A program made the position numbers and the translations under genes. Under the pieces are notes generated by a model. It was not told the origin of the DNA, made no database searches, and was given only the letters and a program-made list of their open reading frames with translations. Positions 47,325 through 58,913 of a stretch of DNA of 64,000 nucleotides are shown here, piece by piece. The first letter of the stretch is position 1. Each line of letters opens with the position of its first letter. The stretch comes from Agroathelia rolfsii (taxonomy: Eukaryota; Basidiomycota; Agaricomycetes; Amylocorticiales; Amylocorticiaceae): positions 2,728,001-2,792,000 of the forward strand of contig JABRWF010000006.1 of NCBI GenBank assembly GCA_018343915.1. Direction: 5' to 3'.

Positions 47325-50031
47325 TTAGCAGCCCCGGGCTTCCACTTTGCCGTCCCCAGAGCGGCATTTCAACTGCGAACTGGATCCAGAGCTCGGAGTC
47401 GGCTCAGAATCCAAAGGGACAGTGGGGTTTAAAGATAGGTCAGAGGTTGAAGATGGTTCGGAACTCGAAGTTGGCTTGGAGCTCGAAGCAACTTTGGAAC
47501 TCGAGATAGGTTTAGGAGTCGAAGTTGACTCGGAGCTTGAATATGATTCAGAACTCGAAGTTGTCTTTGACCTCGACGTAGTTTTAGCACTTGAAGTAGG
47601 TTCGAGACTTGAAGATGCTTGGGAGGTCAAAACTTGCTCGGAAGCCGAGGTTGGCTTAGAGCTCGAAGATGATTGAGACTTGGATGTCGTCTTGGAGTCG
47701 GAATCCAACGAAGTTGATCCTGACTTCTTGGAAGTCTTGAGCTCGTAGACGTTTAGCCTGTTACTGCCACCACAGTACTGGGTTTGGTTGCCAGAGCAGC
47801 TCATGTCGCAAGAGCCAATAACGGTTTTGTTGCCTCCTATAGCATTACCACAGTAGCACTGAATATAAATACTCCCACGTTAGAGCATTATGGTTTCAGA
47901 AAAAAAAAACCTACCTCAGACGCATACTCCGTGCCAAAGTAGATGTATCCTTGGCAAGACTCGGCGCAAGATTGAATGGTATTGTTCGCTCCACCAGCCT
48001 GGGTCACAGCCAAGGAACGGTTGGAAACGGAATCGGTCCAGCATCCGATAGACTCATAGTCACCGACGGACTTGACAGTCTGAGGGTTGAAGTAGGTCAA
48101 GCTACCCTGGTTGTAGACAGAAAGCAGGAAGGATCCACCACAGGCCTCCTTGCTATCACCACCGCATGCCATACCGCAAGTCTGATCAGTAACCTTCTCC
48201 GGGGCGTTGTCAAGAGCATTGCCGCAGTAGCATTCAGTACTGTATTCCGTACCCGCAACGCTGTATCCCTTACTATAAGGTAAGGGCATCGTCAATATAA
48301 GCCCGTTGCGAGATGAAAAGACTACTTAGACTTGCCTAAGGCACATGTCGACACACATCTTAATCGTCAGGTTGCTGAACGTGCCAGCGGTGTATGACAG
48401 GGTGCGAGTGTCGCCGCTATCAGTGTAGCATCCATCGTACCTCATCCCGAGACCAGAAGTAACGGGCTGAGGACCGAATTGATCGCCACTAGAGGAAGAA
48501 TTGCCCCATTTCGATGCATAGTTACTAAATCCACCCTCAGTACAAGAGAATTACGTGAATGGGCCGAGGATAGCTTACGGATCAGGGTTGGGATCATCAC
48601 CAGGCTCCTGGCGAGGACCAAAGTCGGGGGCACGCTTGCCATTACCGTACCAGTTGTCAAGGCTATTCCCCAATCAGGCATAATCGATCCTCTTTTAGGA
48701 ACTAAACAACTCACAAGAAACGTGCAATGCCAGAAGAAGCAGCAAACATCTCAGGCGCAGAATGACCGACTTTGGGGACATAGTCTACATAGTCATTCGT
48801 GTTTGGTGTGAAGTAGGTGATAAAGTTGTAGAAGCGGACGGCACGGTTAGATCTAAGCATATCATCAAATTAGTTAGCTGACTGTGTCAATAACGAGCAC
48901 AACTCAAAACGCACCCCTGTGAGTCCGGGGCGCAGTCGCTAGCCTCGTTTCCAAAATCGTTCAGACCACGAGCATAGACGAGAGCGCGAGATTGGTATAA
49001 TTCTGTGACAGCTTTCGATCCTTTGGCAACAAGGTCGGCACCATAAGTGTTGGTATACTTGCTCAGACCCTCGCGCCAGTCATTATAGATAGTACAAGAT
49101 CCGGGAGCAATGGGACGGCTGGAGTTGAGCCAGCCGAAGGAGTCAGGGTTACCCATCCAGTACGTAACGGGGACTATGATATGACATTGTAAGATTAGCA
49201 AAAATGAAATAACTCTATGAATGACGTTCGAAAGGACTTACATCGCAGGTTCAAGTCATTCCCAACCATGGCATAACGCTGAACGATTTGGCCGCCGAGC
49301 GAATGACCACCAATGACAACTTCCTTCAAATTAGGGTACAGTGTGGCATTGTTGTAGTACTGCAGGATCTGATCCAGAGCTTCATAAGACGACACCGTAT
49401 TTTGATTGTATGGATAGATGTTGTTTGCTCCCGAGGCCCAGTCGCTATCTATAAAGAAAATAAAAAGGGCATGCTTAAGAGCAATATTCGACAATTACGT
49501 AATTAGATACTAACCTGACCAGACGAGAGCTTTCGAAGTCTGAATATGATGCATTGTCAGTAAGTCTGTCCATTTGTTATAGACGGTTATCAAACCCACC
49601 GATCCACGTCCCGGAGCTAGACCATCCGTCCATGGATAACCAAAGTTTTTGTCAGCGCCATTGGGAAAGTAAGGCGACATGATCGACACGGTCTCTTCAG
49701 AAATTTCACTAATGTGTTTCGCAGCATTGGGGATCAAGTTCCATATGTAGCCAAAGTAATCCCATGGATCGCGGTTGAGACCGTGGATAATGATGATCGC
49801 ACGCTGCACTTTGCTCTCATCCTGGCGCTTTCCATTGGGTGCCGAGAAGTAGTTGAGCAACGTTGTATCTTGGCCTTTGGCATCTTTAACATTGAAGTAG
49901 GTGACTACAGCCCCCGAAGTGGAGGGTAATGAGTTGTTGACTGGTGCTCCGATATACTGCTGGGCCGAAACACCGCCTACAGCGAGGGCAAGACAAGCCA
50001 AGGAAGACTTCCGAGAAGACGTGAGGCGCAT
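47325..50031 (-). CDS. Secreted alpha/beta hydrolase fused to two WSC domains and a Ser-rich tail
   Basis: Eight exons on the minus strand: 50031-49515, 49448-49242, 49173-48915, 48852-48715, 48662-48579, 48524-48336, 48272-47915, 47858-47325; 761 residues. A signal peptide (LACLALAVGGVSA) leads into an alpha/beta-hydrolase: oxyanion strand AIIIIHGLNRD, nucleophile elbow GGHSLGG with Ser222, and a likely catalytic His358 in KVGHSAPEM. Two WSC domains follow (from about residue 425 and about 530), each with the Cys pattern G-C-(Y/W)-T-D ... G-T-E-Y-x-x-E-C-Y-C-G-N ... C-x-x-x-C-x-G ... C-G-G. WSC domains bind cell-wall polysaccharide. The last 120 residues are Ser/Thr/Lys tandem-like, probably O-glycosylated; no hydrophobic GPI tail is seen. 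The intron at 48273-48335 starts with GCAAGT. Substrate unknown: an esterase or lipase held at a wall surface is the natural inference. Confidence 0.88.
48273..48335 (-). other. Predicted GC-AG intron in the hydrolase-WSC gene
   Basis: The donor reads CTTAG|GCAAGT, the strong consensus for GC-AG introns, and the acceptor is TTATAG. Using it joins the Cys-Leu of WSC domain 1 to SKGYSVAGTEY in frame, whereas no nearby GT donor keeps the domain intact. Confidence 0.85.
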
Positions 50032-52764
50032 GTCGCAGGAGGGTCTTTGGTGTTCCTTCTGCTAGTTTCAACATATCGTTTTATAGACAGCCCAAGTGCC
50101 TTAGGCGTCCTAGTGGACAGGAATCGAGACTAGGCCCCGGCTGTGCGCAAATTCATGTATTGCAACATTGCCGGCTGTAGACATTTCATCAGCGATCAAT
50201 GACCCAGTCTCTCTGACGACAACGAGCAAGAGGTCAATTGTGCGGATCAAACTTCTAGCAGACATACGGACTACGGTATCTGCCAGTGGCATCACATGCA
50301 CCTGGTATGTAGCCCGAGATTCTATGTCGACTACAGCAAACGTTTGCTGCGAGTCGGGATAATTTTGGATGAATACTGCTTCTGGATTGATGTGATTTGC
50401 TCTAGAATGGGGCGCATGTATCTGATGGGACAATATCAAGAAGATTACCGATGCCAGGAAGTCATTTAGACAGACCTTACTCGCTTTTGCATGCCTCGGT
50501 CAAACAAGAAATGCGCTAGTGTGACCAAAATGGGAAATGATCACCGAAACACCGTGACAGACAGCGCGTCACACCCTTCGGGTAGAATCACTAACCATGA
50601 AACGATGAATCATAGTCCTGCCAGTGCCATGTGGCATTCAATGACCCTTGGATGCCTCAAACAGGTCAATAGATAGCCTCATATCCGAAAACGAGGCATT
50701 GAATGATACTGCTGGTAAGTACAAGACTCATTTCAATACAGCCAAGTTAGGACTCTAAGGCTCCGTATGTGACTTAGACTTCAAGTTTAGGCAACCTCAT
50801 TTCGCAGTTTACCAATATCTGCGGGTATTAGGATTAGAATACAACTTAAAGTGATCCGACACCGTTTGCAGACTGCTTCTAGCTCAGACATAAAAAATAT
50901 CTGAAAGCCTTCTTTGCGACTTGATTTTTTGTGCTTTGAGCGCTTGAGCTCTGAACACCATCGCGCTTTTCCATCTGCCTAGCCCATCAGCTAGTTTTTC
51001 CATAACTCCAAGGATTTAAATGAATTCTCCGGCATTCACCACATGTGTCCATGACTCACACAAGCACACCGTGACTATCAGGTTGTTCAACAGTTGCAAA
51101 TGCTTTGGGCATCTCTTATGCCTGTTTCTCTGAGGCTTGTACACCTGTCTGTTCTCATGGGTACTGACCGACATATGTGACGTAAAAATTCATTAATGCA
51201 GCCATCGATACTATGCAAATCCCTACAAAGATTCTTGCTCAGGGTCGTTGCCATCACTTCCGTCGGGAACTGTTGTCGAAGTTGTGCTGCCTTTAGGTGG
51301 GGATAATCGAAATGAACATGATGCTCCAAGATGCGTCATATCCCCGTTGAAAGAAAAAAGGAAGGTTGTCCGGGGGCTCTGAAAAAAAAATTGCATCACA
51401 ATCACAGTAAGAGGGCCTGCCGAGAAAGGAACTGGCTCTAGCCGTTCATTAATCGGAGTAGGTATCAGCCAAGCGATGCCTCGATCTTCACAGTGCTCTT
51501 CGCCTCCGTGGCCATGACATGATTCATATACAGATGAGGATAACGACTTTAATCTTCGCTCTTCTGTCCAGTGAGTTGGGATTTTGTTTCAATTACCTTC
51601 CATAGCTTCCGCAGAGATGATGAATCCGCATGGGGTAATCCTTGTGGTCTTCCCGATGTTGGTCTCGATAAGTTTTTGATATCACAGTCTGGAGTTTATG
51701 TCCTTCTGCATCTGCCTACGTGTCTTGTGGTCCGAAGAATGGCAACCAGTCTATTGATCGCCCTTGTGCCTTCTTTGAGAGTGATGACTACTGATGGATG
51801 ATACTGGAAACCGGGCTGTGCTTTGCATCTTCGAAGAGCATTATATCTCCGAGTCCGATCTAAAGAGAAGACACTCTTGGTACCAACAGCTAAGCTTCGT
51901 TCGACCATGATGGGGTTCCAGAATATCCTATCACTCAGGGAGAACCATCGCAACTATTGCGCCCGAAAGCAAAACTTGAATATGCGTTTCCACAGCAGAG
52001 AGTTATCCATGAATCATGAACTTTGTCAATTCTCGTAAGGCCAGCGAACGAGGGATAACCCTGACTACAATCCTAGTCACATGGGCTCTAGCATATACAG
52101 TTTTTTATGAACCCAACAAGCCAGACACGAGAAACCAAGAATCCCACTCATGGGCAGATGTCCCAGTGGCCCCCAAGAAACCTCCGTATTGAAACTAAGG
52201 ACGGCATTCACGTCCTCGGCTCGGAGACCTCTGTAATCAATCATGAATCAAGCTCACGTTCGACTGAATATACCATCATAGTGCACTCCAAACGTAATCA
52301 TCAAATCATAAACTGAGTCCAATAGCTTGAGCCTTCATGATGTAGTCCGTGAACATTGCATGAGCAATGTCCGCACAACTTTGCTACTTGCTAGCGAGTC
52401 CATGAAAAATCAACTTCATCCCTGCATATAGATCCACTCTTTCATGAGGAATTTCTACTAGTAATAGTGCCCAGTTCAGCTATATCCTGCCATTACCAGC
52501 CTAGGGTATAAGAATAGAAAGCAAAATACGTATATATTCAATCAACATTTGTACTAGTATCTTAATTATGAAGATATGGCGGCCCAATGTATTTTTAGGA
52601 TTTTAATTGTATCTTTAGCGTACCGGCAGTCGAAGCGCTTATTAGTATTCTCTTTCGTTGTAAGAGCTAGTTCAGGATAAAGGACAAAGACTACCAACAT
52701 CCAGATACAGAGGGAAAAAGAAGGGAGGGTAATGTTACATTAAATAGTGCATGTAGCGAATTCA
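50032..52764. other. Long intergenic region (2.7 kb) without recognisable genes
   Basis: Holds the hydrolase-WSC promoter at its left end and the 3' flank of the Zn2Cys6 regulator at its right end. Several open frames of 60-109 codons on both strands (for example minus 50439-50110) have no recognisable product and no linking splice structure. Confidence 0.45.
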
Positions 52765-55379
52765 TCAACGACGTATATTTTCCAAGACTATACTGTCTTC
52801 ATCTATTCCATTTATAGATGACCAGAAATCCCGGTCTAGAAACAAATCAGGAGGGAAGACCCGGTCCAGGTTATAATTGTCCAAGAATTCCGGCGTCGTC
52901 AGTTGGTTGAATATGGATAACTGGTTTGCAGCCACCATGTTCGTAGACGCGTCCAGTACATGCTGCGGCGGAAGGACAGCCCCGGGATCGGTATTGACAA
53001 TAGGTTGCTCGGACGAAACACCAGTCTGGTGATCGGTACTGGACGGAGGCGTCGTGTGTTCGTGAGACTGCGGCTCATCGTGCTGTGTTAATCCTTGCGG
53101 ACGAAGGTGTTGCGTCATTTGCTCCCATTGTGTAATTAGGCTAGTGACGATCAGAGCGGATTTGTGCGCAATGTGGTCTGGACCACATGCAGCTTGTTGC
53201 AGACGGTTTGCTGTCTTGTGGAAGAGACTATCGGATGTCTCTGACCATCATAGTGTTTCAGTATGACATACGAGTTAATTTGGATTCAACTTACGGGAGT
53301 AAAATCGCCCAGAGATATACAACATTCCAACTCGCAACAATGTTAGTATCCTAATTCAATGGCTTTTAAGATGAAGAAAATTTACATATTCACCGCGCGA
53401 CGACTCACCAGGCTGCACAAGCAATCATAACGAACATGTCGTCCGGTGCGGTACCAAAGATCTCATCATGGTTCATCTGCAGAAACGATACGAGGACCAT
53501 TTGCGCAGAGCCAACAAGATCTGATCCAAGCTGATAAACCAGAGTTTTGTGTTCTGCATCTATTCTTGTGTGCCAATAGTAGTCTGAGAGGCCTTTCTCA
53601 GTAGTTGCACGGTGCCGAATGGAACCGAATTGGACCATGAGTACTTGCAGGCGGCATACGTGGTAGTGTATTTGCAGTATGTTGTAATACGATGCATCGT
53701 ACTCTGTCGTGACTGATTCAATAGCTATAGCTACTGAAGCTTGTAAAGAGTAAGCGGTGTGTTGACCTACCAGGTAGAGGCGCCAAAATTCGGGAGAGCA
53801 AATCCATCTTACGGAGTTGGCTTACCATATCCGTATACCACTTTTCAAATTCAGACATCGATTTAAGTCGGATATTCAAGGTTTCTTCGACAAGATCATA
53901 CAGCTGGCCTAGCCAGTTTGATCTCATATCCCCTCCGGCCTGCCGGGTCGCTACGGATAAAGACATGACTATCGCCATGTCAGCTTCGGAACGGTGAATT
54001 CTCGGCATTTTATCAGTCCCGACACATTGCCTAAAGTAAGCTTAGTACGGAACGTGCATTGAGGTCGCAACAAGCTAACATTGATTCGGCATTGGCTAGG
54101 GCAACCCATAATCGTGCCTTGTCAATTGCATCAGAAAGCTCCGAAGCAGATTCAGAATGAGAACGAGTCCCGTCGTTACGTTGATCTCTTAACCGCTTTG
54201 CATATCCCTATCGAATGCCACTGTCAGAGCCCAACCTGGTAGAGGAATAGTCTAGATAACCTACACCAGCCTTATCAAGTCGCATGCTTATAGCTAAACT
54301 TACAGCAGAAGATAGTAGGAGCTGTCTGTCCAACGGCTCAATCTGGAGAGTGCTAGCGACGGGCGCCCACAAGGAAAGGATCAAGAGAGCTTGGATAGCT
54401 TCCGTGGTAGGTGACACAGAAAACGCAAGTCTTGGTATCATCTGGTTAACTTGAATATGGAGCTGAGATGCTACAGTAACGCGTTGACTATTCGACCCTA
54501 GGTGTCTGCTTGCTACAAAGCACCGAGCGAGAACAACAGACGGCGAAAGAATATCTCTATTATTTGAGAGATTAAGCCATGGAGAATATTGCTTATCGAA
54601 GCTACCAGCACCCATGAGCAAAATAATCAAAGTCTCGAGTGCGAGCTTTAAACGTACATGGCTAGTAAACGTGTTATCTGCTCGTTCGGCAGAATGCCAG
54701 ATAACGGTGTAGTGTATTCCCTGCGAGAATCAGCTTGCCAGGGATCCCGTCTTTGCAGGATGTCCTGCATGACTGTCATCGACACATTAGTCCAGTCAAG
54801 TTTTCCGTATTCTTTTTCAATTCCCCATGGCAGGTTCGGTGTAGGGAGAAGTTCAGCTGGATGAAATGCTATGCCAGGCTTGTCATCAGGGTGGTCTGGC
54901 CCATGTCTGAGATCGTTGCTTGAGGTTGCCCATGTAGGCTGCAACGAGAGGCTTCCAGAGGCAGTACGATCCGATTGAGATGAAAGATTATTTTCACGGT
55001 TAGAGTGCTCGGGGCTATCAGACTGCTTTTGATTTTGGCTGATGCTCTGAGATGATTCGGGACCTGTGAGTGGATCTTTGTTCTTATCCGTAGGTGCACT
55101 GGTTAAGTAGATGCTTCCTGGAGGTCGTTCCTCATGTTCAAAGGAGCATGTAAGGCCGAGAACATTGCATCGATGACACTTGAGGTTGTCGTACAACTCG
55201 CAGCGAGTCTTGTGTTTACGACAGGACGCACATGCTTTGAGAGCCTTGATGCGTTTTGCCGGCGGCGCACTGGAAGCCTCCGGTGGCGACTGTTAACGTG
55301 AGTCAATACTATGACATTTCGCTGGATTTACCATGAGTTGAAATTGTCATACTTCTGGTGTTCGTTTTGGACTCTCCAT
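52765..55379 (-). CDS. Zn2Cys6 (Gal4-type) transcription factor with fungal-specific middle domain
   Basis: Eight exons on the minus strand: 55379-55353, 55289-54658, 54601-54265, 54207-54080, 54030-53771, 53739-53409, 53350-53295, 53240-52765; 748 residues. The binuclear zinc cluster spans Cys29 to Cys57 with canonical spacing C-x2-C-x6-C-x7-C-x2-C-x6-C (CASCRKHKTRC, then CHRCNVLGLTC), preceded by a basic stretch PPAKRIKALKA. A Ser/Gln-rich linker follows, then the fungal-specific transcription factor domain (helical, with RCFVASRHLG and LILSLWAP near residues 240-290), and a Gln/Pro/Asp-rich acidic tail that may activate. It lies next to a quinate-permease-like transporter and a quinate/shikimate dehydrogenase, so a pathway-specific activator is a reasonable inference; the sequence alone does not show the targets. 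Confidence 0.88.
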
Positions 55380-56201
55380 TAAAGTGGTGTAGACAAAAGT
55401 CGTTCACGTCGCGCTCAACAGAGCAACGGTTTGTTAATGAGGCTTTTTAGTGAGGTGCCAGTGCTGCGGTGCACTAGATCTGCATGGGCGGCGGTGTAAC
55501 TCTACCGGCGACTGCGGTTCAAGATGCAGGTCCACGTGGTGTATGCAGCCGGTGCCACTTTTTGGTACTGTAGCTGCGACGGCATTAACTCTCCGCCTAA
55601 ACAAATCAAATCATTCAACACCTGTCAGAACTTATTTCAATAACGCGGATATTGGGCTGCAGATCATAGTGTCAAGGATAATTCTGGGGTTATATGCAAT
55701 GCACCTAAGCTTCTCCCCAACTTCGGTTCAGTATTGATGATTTTCCGGATTGGATATTTATATCCTTCAGTCTCGTATGATACATATGAATTTATCTTCG
55801 CCCTTAAGTAAAATTACTGTATTCTATTGGATGTTTTCAAGTATCAGTAGGTGCCGGGCAACCTTTCGATATAGCAAACAAGAATGCCAACAATAACGCT
55901 GAGAGGTGTCCCAAAGATTATGATGATATTAGCAGTGCGTCATCGCCAAGTCAGTCGGAACGCTATCACACTAGGGAAGAGTATTATGAGTTAAACAAGA
56001 AGAATTTGTATATACATGTATATATCGCATGCAAGCGTGGTACCATATAAATAATCCCTTTTTTGCAGAATCCCTTCAGTTTACAACAGTATCGTACATT
56101 AACTTCAGGAAGCATCGATTCATGAGCACCTGATATCAAATAGCGATAGCATGTGGGCTTTAGAAATAGTGGAAGGTTGAGAGTATACATATACCACCTC
56201 C
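55380..56201. other. Intergenic sequence between regulator and permease
   Basis: About 0.8 kb: promoter of the minus-strand regulator on the left, 3' flank of the permease on the right. No coding signal and no recognised operator. Confidence 0.45.
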
Positions 56202-58303
56202 TCACACTGATTCCAGCATGGTATCCCCCTTTTTGAGCTCCGTCGAGGCGCGGTCGAGTTGCTCCGGGGATCCTTCTTCACTCCGGCTCACCGTCGAGCT
56301 ATGACGTCTAGAATGGACGACACCGAAAAGAGCATCCATTTCCTCTAGCCGTACACCCTTCGTCTCGGGCAAGAGGAAATACACCCATAGGAAAGCGACT
56401 GTCATCGAGGAGGCGAAGAGGAAGTAAGTCCCAAAACCCATGCTAGATATCATGTATGGTGTTGATTTTGCTATTATAAATTGCATGATCCTAGTTTTAT
56501 GGTTAGTGAATACATCTAACATTAGGACAGGCACTGAGGGTGTTACCATTGTGTCATCGTTGCTATGATATAACGCATACTGAGTATTTGTTGATATCGA
56601 ATACCATAATTTTTCACTCACTGATAGTAACTCCCAGCGTTCTCACTCGAGTAGGGAATATCTCTGCTGGTATTATCCATGCAATGCCATTCCAGGAAGC
56701 GCAGTAAAAGACCTATGAATCTTTATCAGAGCCGTGAAAGAAAAAACCTGATCCAGACGAAGCACGTACTACAAATATATATATGCAAACAATCGCAACC
56801 CACCCGCCTGCTGGCCTTGGGCCCGTGGGATCCGCTGTTGGTTTGGCTTTCGCAATGTAGCCACCAATATACCACATTGCAGCAGCCGCACCGACGGACC
56901 CGATGAGAAGTGGCTTCCGACGTCCAACGCGATCTAGTAGCCAGACAAGGAAAATGGTGCTGACGATAAACTTGACGACACCGTATATGCCCGTGGCGAA
57001 GAGCGACGCGTTTTTACCAGAGACACCAAGACTCTCGAACTAGTAATGAAAATGAGTCATATAAGTGGTCTATAAAACTGAAAATATTCACGATAGTAGG
57101 GCTGTAGTAGTTGATGGCATTGATACCTTTCCACAAATAATGAGGATAAATGAAGACAGATGAAACGAGGTATAGACTTACCAGACATGTTTTGGAATAT
57201 CATCATCCCTACGCCGAAACCCAACCTATTTCTATTACCTTTTGAAAAGAGCTCTAGAAGAAGCGATCTAAACGCCGCGCCCTTGTTGATTCGCGCCTCA
57301 CGGTCCAGCTGAGCCTTCATATCCTCCACTTCGGTCTGGACGTAAGGGTGATCCGGGGGTAGTTGTCGTATCCTGGACAGCGTCGCAATACACTCTTCCC
57401 ACCGACCCCGTTCGGCTAACCAGCGGGGGGACTCCCAGACAATGAACATGGACAGGAAGAGTAGCCCGCCTGGAATGACTTGTACTGCTAATGGAATGCG
57501 CCATTGGGTGGAGGAGGTGGATGAAATGTGTTCGGAAGTGCCATAGTTGATCCAGAAGCCAAACAAGGCCGCAATTTGATAATTGATCTAGAATGGATAG
57601 ATTGTTTTCTGAATCGATAGCAGCTTCGTGAACAAACGAAGAAAAGGAAAATACCTCATAAATACCAACTAGTCTGCCCCGGATTGCAGGTGGAGAAAAC
57701 TCGGCGATGTACACGGGTACCAACGAAGAAGCACAACCTATCAGGAGATTAGTAACATATGTGAGTATTATTAATAATACTGTATTTACCAACACCGATG
57801 CCAGTCAGAGTGCGGCCAGCATACATCATCCGAAGGGACCCGTTGGCCCATGTCTGTAGGAACGAGCCAATGATGAACAGTGCACTCGTAGCTATAACAG
57901 GGATGCGACGACCGAAGCGCTCCGTGAATGGAAGTGTGAACAGGGCGCCAAAGAAAGCACCGCCTATGCACAATATAAGTCCATGGATTGTTGCGAATGC
58001 CGCGACACTGCATACCTTGGAAGACGCTCACTACATTAGATGAAATATTATCGACCTGACTCTTGGATAAATGAGAGAATCCAAAATCTCTTTTGAAGGA
58101 CTCGAGTGCGATGGTCGATCCTGGGCAAGTTTGGGATATGAAAATTATGTGTAATGTAAGTCAGCGTAAGATGACATACCGATGACAGCCGAGTCATAAC
58201 CAAACATCATTGAACCGCAACTGGCCATAAATGCAAAGAGGTACGTCCGGAAATTGTACACCTCCTGAGGCGTCGGACGATCCTCTACCAGTGCAAAGCC
58301 CAT
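56202..58303 (-). CDS. MFS transporter of the quinate-permease (QutD/Qa-y) type
   Basis: Ten exons on the minus strand: 58303-58180, 58120-58016, 57963-57790, 57737-57655, 57587-57182, 57126-57092, 57039-56773, 56712-56622, 56562-56547, 56490-56202; 529 residues with 12 predicted helices. The N-terminus EDRPTPQEVYNFRTYLFAF followed by FGYDSAVIG is characteristic of the fungal quinate/inositol branch of the sugar porters. Other marks: GRTLTGIGVG, PVYIAEFSPPAIRGR, WESPRWLAERGRWEE, INAINYYSPTIF in helix 7, LDRVGRRKPL, PTRVRTLGV, and PETKGVRLEEMDALFG at the end of helix 12. Exon 9 is only 16 bp (TTMTQ plus part of Trp). It stands head-to-head with a quinate/shikimate dehydrogenase, which strengthens quinate or shikimate as substrate; a sugar or polyol remains possible. 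Confidence 0.88.
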
Positions 58304-58913
58304 ATTGTCTCACTAATACTTGAAGTGAACAAACAAGCTCGAAAGTTTATACTGTGAGAAGTAAGCTTGATATTGCTTGAATAATATCAAAGATTGTGAC
58401 GAGTAAGTTAAGGTCTAAGGAGCGGGACAAGCGTCTTCACTCTCATTTTTCTCTCAGAAACGTAATTGAATTAAGCAAGTCAGGTGTGAGCATATATGCG
58501 GGAATGTGACGCTCTACCTCCTGGGTTCCGCTGTTGTGATCAAGCAGATGACTTGGTGTCGACGATGGGGGCTACCCGACTCGGTTGTGACTCAAATATG
58601 CGTTCCTTCTTGCCGGCGTTTCGGCCGAAATACACCGTCCGGCTCATATATTTCTTGGTCTATGTATCTTGCAACCTCAATCACTTCAACAACCATTGCT
58701 AGGGCTGGTGTATCGTAAGTAAAGACATTTTGGATTCGTACGGGAGCCGACTGGCCCTAGTTTCCAGTAAAAAAAAAGCAGGCAAAACGAAGAGAAGAGT
58801 CTGTTGTTACTCTAACAAAACTGTGCGGATCAGACGTAAATTGGGTCCGGGGTCACAAAAGGCACACAGAGCTACAATCATAGCGCGCGATCGGTCTCGC
58901 ATTGCTTCTCCCC
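58304..58913. promoter_or_regulatory. Shared divergent promoter of permease and dehydrogenase, with CGG/CCG cluster
   Basis: 610 bp between two outward-facing start codons. At 58612-58643 several CGG and CCG triplets lie close together, including CGGCG, TCGGCCGA and CCGTCCGG. Zn2Cys6 proteins bind paired CGG triplets, and such a regulator lies 2.9 kb away, so this is the best candidate for an operator. The quinate-activator site known from ascomycetes (GGATAA with an inverted partner) was not seen. Confidence 0.4.

Noticed and set aside
50110..50439. Minus-strand frame of 109 codons
   Set aside because: No domain, no splice partners, isolated within a 2.7 kb gap.
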